A stretch of DNA of 64,000 bases from Actinomadura violacea. GTDB taxonomy: Bacteria > Actinomycetota > Actinomycetes > Streptosporangiales > Streptosporangiaceae. Below are positions 58,686 to 64,000 of this stretch, in pieces. The notes under the pieces were generated by a model, which was not told the origin of the DNA, ran no database searches, and saw only the letters and a program-made list of their open reading frames with translations. Positions within the stretch are counted from its first letter, which is position 1. Each line of letters begins with the position of its first letter. The translations under genes were made by a program, and so were the position numbers. The DNA lies in contig NZ_JAGEPF010000028.1 of the NCBI RefSeq assembly GCF_017573465.1, positions 62,001 through 126,000 of the forward strand. Reading direction: 5' to 3'.

Positions 58686-59660
58686 ATGCTGCGGCTCTGG
58701 CTCGACTACGAGGACCTCACCCGGATCCGCATCACCCCGGGCCTCTCGCCGATCGCCCAGACCGTTCTCGGCGCCCAGGCCCTGCGCGGGGCAGGGCCGG
58801 AACCGGTTCTCGGCCCATGGCGGGCGCGAACGCGCACGAGGCTCACCGGCCCGTCGCGTCTGCTGCTCGACCTGGTCCCGCCCGGACGCCTGCTCCCCGA
58901 TTTCCTGACGCCGTACACCCATGTGCCGGGGTTCGAATCGGAGCTCGACGCCGTCGCCTCGACGCCCCTGCGGCGCGTCCGCGCAGAACTGGAGCGGACG
59001 TACGGTCCACGGCCGCCGGTCTCGTGGCTTTCCCGCCTGGCCGCCGGAGATTCGGAGGCGATGCGGGCGCTCATCTGCGGGCTCCGTGACTTCCACCGGG
59101 TCGCGCTGGCCGACCTGTGGGCCGGCATGGGCGCCCACCTGTCCGCCGAGGCCGGCGGGCATGCCCGGAGGATGGCCGACCGCGGAATCGGCGGACTGCT
59201 GGGGAGCTTGCACACTGGCATCCGCTGGACGCCACCGGTTCTGGAGATCGAAACGCTGCGCGACGGCGACGTGCGCCTGCAGGGCCGGGGCCTTCAGTTC
59301 GTCCTGTCGCCGTTCGTCACCGAGCCGCGTGTCCTGATCGCCGGCGACGGTCCGGTGGCCGTGGTGGTTCCCGCGTCGCGGCCGTTCGGCGTGACGGGCG
59401 GGCGCGACACCCTGCCGCAGGTGTTCGGACGGACGCGTGCGGCCGTGATCCAGGTGGTCGGCGCGCAGCGGGAGCTCACGACAGGGGCGCTGGCGGCCCG
59501 GCTCCAGATCAGCGCGGCGTCCGCGTCCCAGCACGCCACCGCCCTTCGCGGCGCCGGTCTCATCACCAGCGAGCGCCGGGGCAAGACGGTGCACCATGCG
59601 CTGACCCCGCTCGGCGAGCGCTTCCTGCACGGTTCGAACCTGCCGGAAAGCCAGGAATGA
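58686..59660 (+). CDS. Helix-turn-helix regulator, ArsR-type C-terminal (DUF5937-like)
   Basis: The 324-residue protein has a long N-terminal domain (LWLDYEDLTRIRITPGLSPI and later LLGSLHTGIRWTPPVLEI) typical of DUF5937 regulators, followed by an ArsR-like winged helix (ELTTGALAARLQISAASASQHATALRGAGLITSERRGKTVHH, about residues 260-305). The ATG follows the palindrome region by 25 bp. It probably represses the divergent secreted hydrolase and itself. The ligand is unknown. Confidence 0.85.
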   Translation: MLRLWLDYEDLTRIRITPGLSPIAQTVLGAQALRGAGPEPVLGPWRARTRTRLTGPSRLLLDLVPPGRLLPDFLTPYTHVPGFESELDAVASTPLRRVRAELERTYGPRPPVSWLSRLAAGDSEAMRALICGLRDFHRVALADLWAGMGAHLSAEAGGHARRMADRGIGGLLGSLHTGIRWTPPVLEIETLRDGDVRLQGRGLQFVLSPFVTEPRVLIAGDGPVAVVVPASRPFGVTGGRDTLPQVFGRTRAAVIQVVGAQRELTTGALAARLQISAASASQHATALRGAGLITSERRGKTVHHALTPLGERFLHGSNLPESQE

Positions 59661-60091
59661 CCGCGGAACGCCGTCTCCTGGCACGGGGCGGGGTGTTCAG
59701 GCCGTCAGCGGCGGCAAAAGCCCTTGGGGTTCGAGGGCATGCGCTCATTGCAGCGGACGCGGCTGGTCTTACTTCCGCCCCTGCCGACCAGGTCGTATGC
59801 GGCGTTGCCGCGGACGATGCTGGCCTTGACCAGGTTGCGTCGCGCCGGACGGACGGAGCCACGCCCGGGAACAGGCCGATGCCGCCGGAGTTGGGCAGCT
59901 AAGGGCCGGCGCTGTTCAGCAGTCACCAGGCGAGGGGGAGACCTGATGGCATCTGTCAGGCGGCGATATCGCGCTGGTGAGGTTCCCACCGAAGCGGTGG
60001 TTACGCACTACGACGCCGATTGAGCCGGGGCCCGCCGCCGGAGCCGCTCTCCGGGCTATGGCTCAGCTGCGTGTCCCAGCATGCTGGAGGC
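59661..60091. other. Gene-poor region with a possible decayed gene end on the minus strand
   Basis: No supported gene. The minus strand at 59705-59870 reads like a natural C-terminus (RRNLVKASIVRGNAAYDLVG then MPSNPKGFCRR) but the upstream part lacks coding character, suggesting a decayed 3' remnant. Not assigned to a family. Confidence 0.4.
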
Positions 60092-60577
60092 ATGGCGTCT
60101 ATCAGGTTGTCCGTTAGTGAGGAGGTCGATGCGCTCGCCGAGCTGCGCCGGGCCTTGGACGCCGACACGGCGTTCATGCTCGCTGAGCCCGGTGAACGCG
60201 GCCACGAACTTCCTGACGCCTCGTACCGGTTCGTCGCCGAGGAGGGCGGCCAGCTCGTCGGCGTGATCGACGTCCGCGCTTTGCCATGGCGGCGTGCCCG
60301 TGGCCGGGGCGCCATCGTGCTCGGAGTACGTGCCTCACACCACGCACGGGGGATCGGTCGTGGCCTGCTGGACGCGGCGATCGCTGAGGCACGGCGGCGC
60401 GGGATGTGGCGGCTGGAACTGTCGACGATGTCCCATAACCACGTCGCGTTGCGGCTGTACGCAGCCTGCGGGTTCGAGGTGGAGGGGGTGCGGCGCTCCT
60501 CACTGTGCGTGGAGGGCGAGCTCGTCGACGAGTACTACATGGGAATGGTTCTCCAGCGTGCGGACCGGGTGCAGTGA
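60092..60577 (+). CDS. GNAT family N-acetyltransferase
   Basis: The 161-residue protein has GNAT motif A (VLGVRASHHARGIGRGLLDAAI, with RxxGxG for CoA pyrophosphate, near residues 75-96) and motif B (LELSTMSHNHVALRLYAACGFEVEG near residues 110-134). It transfers acetyl from acetyl-CoA to an amine; the substrate is not indicated. ATG 60092 has GGAGG directly upstream, too close for an ideal ribosome site; GTG codons upstream in frame are possible alternatives. Confidence 0.88.
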   Translation: MASIRLSVSEEVDALAELRRALDADTAFMLAEPGERGHELPDASYRFVAEEGGQLVGVIDVRALPWRRARGRGAIVLGVRASHHARGIGRGLLDAAIAEARRRGMWRLELSTMSHNHVALRLYAACGFEVEGVRRSSLCVEGELVDEYYMGMVLQRADRVQ

Positions 60578-60695
60578 GCGTCGCCCGGCCGGGCCGCCCA
60601 GCTCAGGGACGCCGGTCAGCGCCAGGGGTCCGCGTTGAACGGCACGCCCGGCTAGGCCGTGTTTCAGAAGTCGTCCGGCGTTCTGCTTGGCTGCG

Positions 60696-61004
60696 CTATC
60701 GGTGGGCTAGCCAGATGATGGTGTCGTTGGCGATCTTGCTTGGGTCGGTTTCGGTGGTCAGCTGGTGGTCGCTGCGGCGGGCGTCGCGGTATTCGACTTC
60801 GTAGCCGCCTTCGTCCAGCCTCGAGATCGAGGCGTACCAGGCGGGGTCGTCTATGAGCGGTTCGATGGTGATGAAGGTGTTGTCGGTGAGATCGAGGTCG
60901 CCGATGAGCATGAAGATCGCGTCTTCGGAGGGCTCGTCGATGAAGTCACCGTTCTCGGTTTCGGCGCGGTGGGAGGCGTTCTCGACGGCAAAGCGGAGGG
61001 CCAT
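60696..61004 (-). CDS. Small hypothetical acidic protein
   Basis: The 102-residue protein (MALRFAVENASHRAETENGD, DLDLTDNTFITIEPLIDDPA, DGGYEVEYRD-like) is acidic and likely a soluble alpha/beta domain; its composition resembles contact-dependent immunity proteins, but I cannot prove that. AGGA precedes ATG 61004; GTG 61019 is an alternative. Confidence 0.7.
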   Translation of the reverse strand: MALRFAVENASHRAETENGDFIDEPSEDAIFMLIGDLDLTDNTFITIEPLIDDPAWYASISRLDEGGYEVEYRDARRSDHQLTTETDPSKIANDTIIWLAHR

Positions 61005-61125
61005 GGCGGGTCCTGTCACCTGGAGTGCTTGATCGGCACGGTCAGAATGGCACAGGTCCTGGTCGCAGCAACCCGCCGATCACAGCGATGTACGCACTGG
61101 CTTCGAAACGGGCAGGCCCGAATGC

Positions 61126-61659
61126 CTAGGGCCGGACGGCGCGCCTCACTCCGGCGATGGACCAAGCGGCGGTGGACCACAGGGTCAGCGCACAGCCGAC
61201 TCCAACGAGGGTGAAGACAGCGCCCGGTGAGGCATTCGCGAACCGTGCCACGAGACCGGCGATGCCGATGACGGTCAGAGCCGCGCCAGGAACGACAAGC
61301 CGGTGGTCGGCGAAGACACGCGCCAGTGGGAGGAAGTGGAGGCCGACCACGACCGCGACCAGCGGCATGATCAGCTCGGGGACCCCGCCCGTGCCACAAC
61401 CGGTGGCGATCGCGGCGATGAGGAGCCACTGCACGACATTGACCTGCCCGAACCGGCGTCGCTGCAGGGGCGGCAACGGCTGGCTCACCTCATCTGCCGA
61501 CTCCGACGGCAGTCTGCGCGCCACGAATACCAGGGTGAGTACGACCACGAGTCCCAGCAGGCACGCCGCCCCCATGGTTGCACCCCCGAAGTGCCCCAGT
61601 CCGGCAAGCAGCCAGCCAAAGCCGAAGAATGCGTAGAAACCAACCCCCGCCCTGATCAC
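61126..61659 (-). CDS. Hypothetical membrane protein
   Basis: The 177-residue protein has about five transmembrane helices (GVGFYAFFGFGWLLAGLG, AACLLGLVVVLTLVFVA, VQWLLIAAIATGCG, LIMPLVAVVVGLHFLPL, GAALTVIGIAGLVARF, and a last helix). GTG 61659 begins just before helix 1; the 47 upstream codons are Arg/Gly-rich. The family is not recognised; it resembles small DUF-type integral membrane proteins common in streptomycetes. Confidence 0.75.
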   Translation of the reverse strand: MIRAGVGFYAFFGFGWLLAGLGHFGGATMGAACLLGLVVVLTLVFVARRLPSESADEVSQPLPPLQRRRFGQVNVVQWLLIAAIATGCGTGGVPELIMPLVAVVVGLHFLPLARVFADHRLVVPGAALTVIGIAGLVARFANASPGAVFTLVGVGCALTLWSTAAWSIAGVRRAVRP

Positions 61660-62217
61660 GCGGCCAGTGTAGGCAGGAAACCTGGAGGCCCGGGACGACC
61701 GCACCAGGCCACCGGCGCCGGCCGCGCTCGGCGCCCCCGCACTGTCTCTCCCCGGACCTCTTCCACGGTCCGAGGCAACTTCTCTAGTTCGCTGCCGCAC
61801 TGGCCAGCGGCTCAGGCAGCAGCGCGGCCCGCGAGAGGGGAAGGTGAAGGCCGATCACGTCCAGGACGGCTGCTGCTTGTCGTGACACCTACGGCACCAA
61901 CACTTGGATCCGCGCGGTTGCCGCCGACGGCTCACGGCCACAGCCACGGCGGGGAAGAACTGCGCTACATGGGGGTGGTTCACCAGTGTGCACCCGCCTG
62001 TGTGCTCCGACGTATTTCGTTAAAGGTGACGCCCGAGGGGTCGGGTTCGATCGGCCGCCCGGACGGAGTGGTGGACAAGGTGCGGTCGCGGCGCAGGGCG
62101 TCGGGCCAGGTCTTCTAAGGACACCGACAAGCCTCTCACCTCACGGCCGCGCCACCGGCGGTTGCCGCATTGGTAGGCGCACCCGACGATGTCGGTGCCG
62201 GCTGCCATAGTGCGAGC
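61660..62217. other. Gene-poor region
   Basis: No supported gene in 558 bp. Short frames on both strands have shadow composition. The last ~60 bp hold the promoter and start region of the DUF4240 gene. Confidence 0.5.
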
Positions 62218-62772
62218 GTGCATGTTGACGAGTTTTGGGGATTGGTGGAAGCCGCCCGGCGAGACGAAGGTCCGTTCTCCGAAGCGCTGACGGCTCAGTT
62301 GGCCGCGTTGCCCGCCGAGCGGATCCTTGAGTTTCAGGAGCGCTTCAGCGCAGTGGACACTCGTGTGTACCGATGGGATGTCTGGGCGGCGGCGTATCTG
62401 ATCGGTGGTGGCTGTTCCGACGACTGCTTTACCGACTTTCGGGCGGGTTTGGTCGCATTAGGACGTGAGTGGTTCGAGCGGGTGGTGCAGTCACCAGACG
62501 ATCTGGCTGATCATCCTTTGGTGATCGAGGCTGCCGCCAAACAGAACGACTATGTGATCTTCTATGAAGAGGTCGGCTACGCCGCCGGTCAAGCGTTCGA
62601 CCGGGTCACGGGCACCGACACCTGCGAGTTCTACGAGGCGTTGGAGCGGCGCCAGACCGACCGAGAGCCGGCCGTCGACCTGGGGGAGGGCTTCGACTTC
62701 GACGACGAAGAGCAGATGCGACAGCGATTGCCGCGACTGACAGCCTTGCTGATGCCTCAGGAATCTTCATGA
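62218..62772 (+). CDS. DUF4240 domain protein
   Basis: The 184-residue protein begins HVDEFWGLVEAAR and has RWDVWAAAYLIGGGCSDDCFTDFRAGLVALGREWFE, the DUF4240 core, followed by an acidic C-terminus (EGFDFDDEEQMRQRLPRLTAL). DUF4240 proteins are common in streptomycetes and often occur near toxin-like loci; function is not established. GTG 62218 is in frame with the conserved start. It overlaps the end of the DHFR-domain remnant on the other strand. Confidence 0.85.
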   Translation: MHVDEFWGLVEAARRDEGPFSEALTAQLAALPAERILEFQERFSAVDTRVYRWDVWAAAYLIGGGCSDDCFTDFRAGLVALGREWFERVVQSPDDLADHPLVIEAAAKQNDYVIFYEEVGYAAGQAFDRVTGTDTCEFYEALERRQTDREPAVDLGEGFDFDDEEQMRQRLPRLTALLMPQESS

Positions 62773-63010
62773 GATGTTCCCGACGCGAAGGCTGCCAAGC
62801 AGCTGGTTCGCCAGCCGAACAGGAACGCGTCGCCACGCTGGTAGACCCGGCTGAGAAACGCCTCGGCCTCGCCGTTGAACAGCGGCATGGCCCATCCGCC
62901 GCGCTCAAATCCGCCACTGCGGTCCTCGTCCGCCGCGCCGAGTCCCTGCTCACGCCGTCGACGGTGACCCACGTGGTGGTCGTCAGCTTCACGACCTCCC
63001 CTTCTCGCAT
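62757..63010 (-). pseudogene. Truncated, frameshifted DHFR/RibD-domain protein
   Basis: From ATG 63010 the frame reads MREGEVVKLTTTTWVTVDGV, the usual start of RibD C-terminal/DHFR-like proteins, then about 62950 shifts by one base to QGLGAADEDRSGGFERGGWA and MPLFNGEAEAFLSRVYQRGD, ending FLFGWRTSCLAAF at 62757. An intact member is about 190 residues, so the 3' half is missing too. It is a double-lesion pseudogene. Confidence 0.75.
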
Positions 63011-63527
63011 GGTGCCGTTCCTTCCACACCTGTCGACTGTGCCGGCGTCGACTGGAAACTTGCTGATGGGCTGCTACACCAAGGACTGAGCCGCAAGTCA
63101 TGGTCCGGCTGTCGCCGGGGAGGGCGTGGATGCGGTCGCCCAGGCGCGGCACTGGGGCTTCCTCGCCGGCCCGGCGTAGGCCACCGCCGACTCCGGATCC
63201 CTTACACGTCAGGGTGGCGCCCGGCATCGACTTGATCAGCGCCAGCACCGGCACGCTCTCAAGGCAGCGCTCTGGGGCAGCCGGTACAGCGACGCTTCCG
63301 ACCTGTACGTGCCTTGGCCTCCGCCGCCGACCTCGAAGGTTCCAGGCACGTGGCCTGTGGCAGCCCTGATCAGGGGAGGCCGTCGGTCCCTCAAACGGTG
63401 TGCCAACTCCAGGTGATGTCCGGGTATGGGGAGGAAGCATTCGGTGTAGGCGTGCAACGTTGTCACGCGAGCGGGCAGGTACCCGGGGCGGGGACGGCGG
63501 GATCGGTGGACGGCTGGAGGACCGAGG
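63011..63527. other. Gene-poor region before the PAS gene
   Basis: No supported gene. A minus-strand stretch near 63100-63300 reads briefly as protein-like (VLALIKSMPGATLTCKGSGV) and may be another relic. The end carries GGAGG before the PAS gene start. Confidence 0.45.
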
Positions 63528-64000
63528 ATGGGCGGTGCGGGCGGACGCGGCATGGGCTGGCTGGCGCTGGAGGCCTTCGATCCGGCGCCCGTCGCGGTCG
63601 CGTTGACGATCGGGCCCGACCACCGTCTGGTGTACACCAACCTCGCGTTTCGGGCGTTCGTTGGGGACCGTCCACTCGGTGAGCCGATCGGACGGGCGTT
63701 CACTGTCACGACCAAGCAGGACTATGGCGAGCTGTTCGATCGTGTGCTGGCCACCGGTGAACCGGTCAGCCTGGTCGAGGCGCCGGTGAAGCCGGCCGCG
63801 GCGGATGCCGGCGATGCGGAGCGGTACTTCTCCTTCACTCTCTCCCCGTTCACCCACGAGCGGCCCGGGGTTCTGGTGGTCGCCGTCGACGTCACCGAGC
63901 ACGCCGCGGCGGTTCGGCGGGCGGACCTGGCGACCGAGGAGCAGCGGCGGGCGCGGCGCCGGTTCGAGAGCCTGGTGTGGATCAACGCGCAGGTCGTGTG
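63528..64000 (+). CDS. PAS-domain sensor protein (N-terminal part, continues past the window)
   Basis: The frame from ATG 63528 (GGAGG 9-12 nt upstream) runs off the window edge without a stop. It starts MGGAGGRGMGWLALEAFDPA, then a PAS fold (VALTIGPDHRLVYTNLAFRAFVG; YFSFTLSPFTHERPGVLVVAVDVTEH, about residues 20-130) and a basic coiled-coil-like linker (RADLATEEQRRARRRFESLV). In actinomycetes this layout usually continues with more PAS or GAF domains and a SpoIIE phosphatase or histidine kinase; the output domain is outside the window. Confidence 0.8.
   Translation, partial: MGGAGGRGMGWLALEAFDPAPVAVALTIGPDHRLVYTNLAFRAFVGDRPLGEPIGRAFTVTTKQDYGELFDRVLATGEPVSLVEAPVKPAAADAGDAERYFSFTLSPFTHERPGVLVVAVDVTEHAAAVRRADLATEEQRRARRRFESLVWINAQVV

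Noticed and set aside
60650..60685. Sequence GGCCGTGTTTCAGAAGTCGT as the end of an insertion sequence
   Set aside because: It resembles IS-end sequences seen in streptomycetes, but no partner inverted repeat or transposase is nearby, so I cannot support it.
1..64000. CRISPR array or phage structural genes
   Set aside because: No regularly spaced direct repeats of 25-40 bp and no capsid, tail, portal or terminase motifs were seen.

Overview
The window is about 70% G+C with dense, often translationally coupled genes, GTG and TTG starts, ECF sigma/anti-sigma pairs, GntR, IclR and TetR regulators, Tat-exported oxidoreductases and a pqq operon. This points to the chromosome of a high-G+C filamentous actinomycete (Streptomyces/Actinomadura-like; the genus cannot be fixed from sequence alone). 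No complete tRNA, rRNA or CRISPR array was found.

Layout. (1) 1-5.4 kb: the end of an RsbW-like ATP-binding protein, a GntR regulator, and a SigK/RskA pair divergent from a membrane molybdopterin oxidoreductase and a fasciclin lipoprotein; two identical ECF-type promoters sit head to head between them. (2) 5.4-11.7 kb: an HsaA/HsaB-like two-component flavin monooxygenase divergent from an epoxide hydrolase, then a compact polyprenyl synthase plus DUF2236 oxygenase operon. (3) 11.8-21.7 kb: a sialic acid (nan-type) locus made of a GntR repressor, an oligopeptide-type ABC importer with a permease-ATPase fusion, an aldolase, a ROK kinase and a NanE epimerase, joined by start/stop overlaps. A convergent esterase carries the same operator-like palindrome and is probably in the regulon. 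(4) 21.9-35.7 kb: a lipoprotein hydrolase, a CaiB CoA-transferase plus minimal citrate-synthase-fold lyase under an IclR regulator, and a divergent ALDH-ADH-ThDP enzyme cluster with a branched-chain-amino-acid-type ABC importer that contains a second permease-ATPase fusion.

(5) 35.9-45.3 kb: a ThuA-like secreted protein divergent from a Tat-exported PQQ quinoprotein with a cupredoxin-like tail, followed by pqqA (too short for a normal ORF cutoff), pqqB, pqqC, pqqD and pqqE; then a TetR regulator and a QuiC-type 3-dehydroshikimate dehydratase on the other strand. Together they suggest periplasmic quinoprotein oxidation of a polyol or quinate-like substrate. (6) 45.4-51.5 kb: an MMPL transporter gene (frameshifted here), a histidine kinase and a LuxR response regulator in one operon, divergent from a TetR repressor and a metallo-beta-lactamase-fold hydrolase, with two strong palindromes between.

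(7) 51.5-64 kb: a looser, partly decayed accessory region. It holds small hypothetical genes, an ArsR regulator with a cation diffusion facilitator, a decayed tRNA 3' end beside a truncated Ser/Thr kinase, an orphan seven-blade WD40 lipoprotein, an ISL3-like transposase remnant, a secreted hydrolase with its ArsR-type regulator, a GNAT acetyltransferase, a DUF4240 protein, a frameshifted DHFR/RibD-domain remnant, and the start of a PAS-domain protein running off the right edge.
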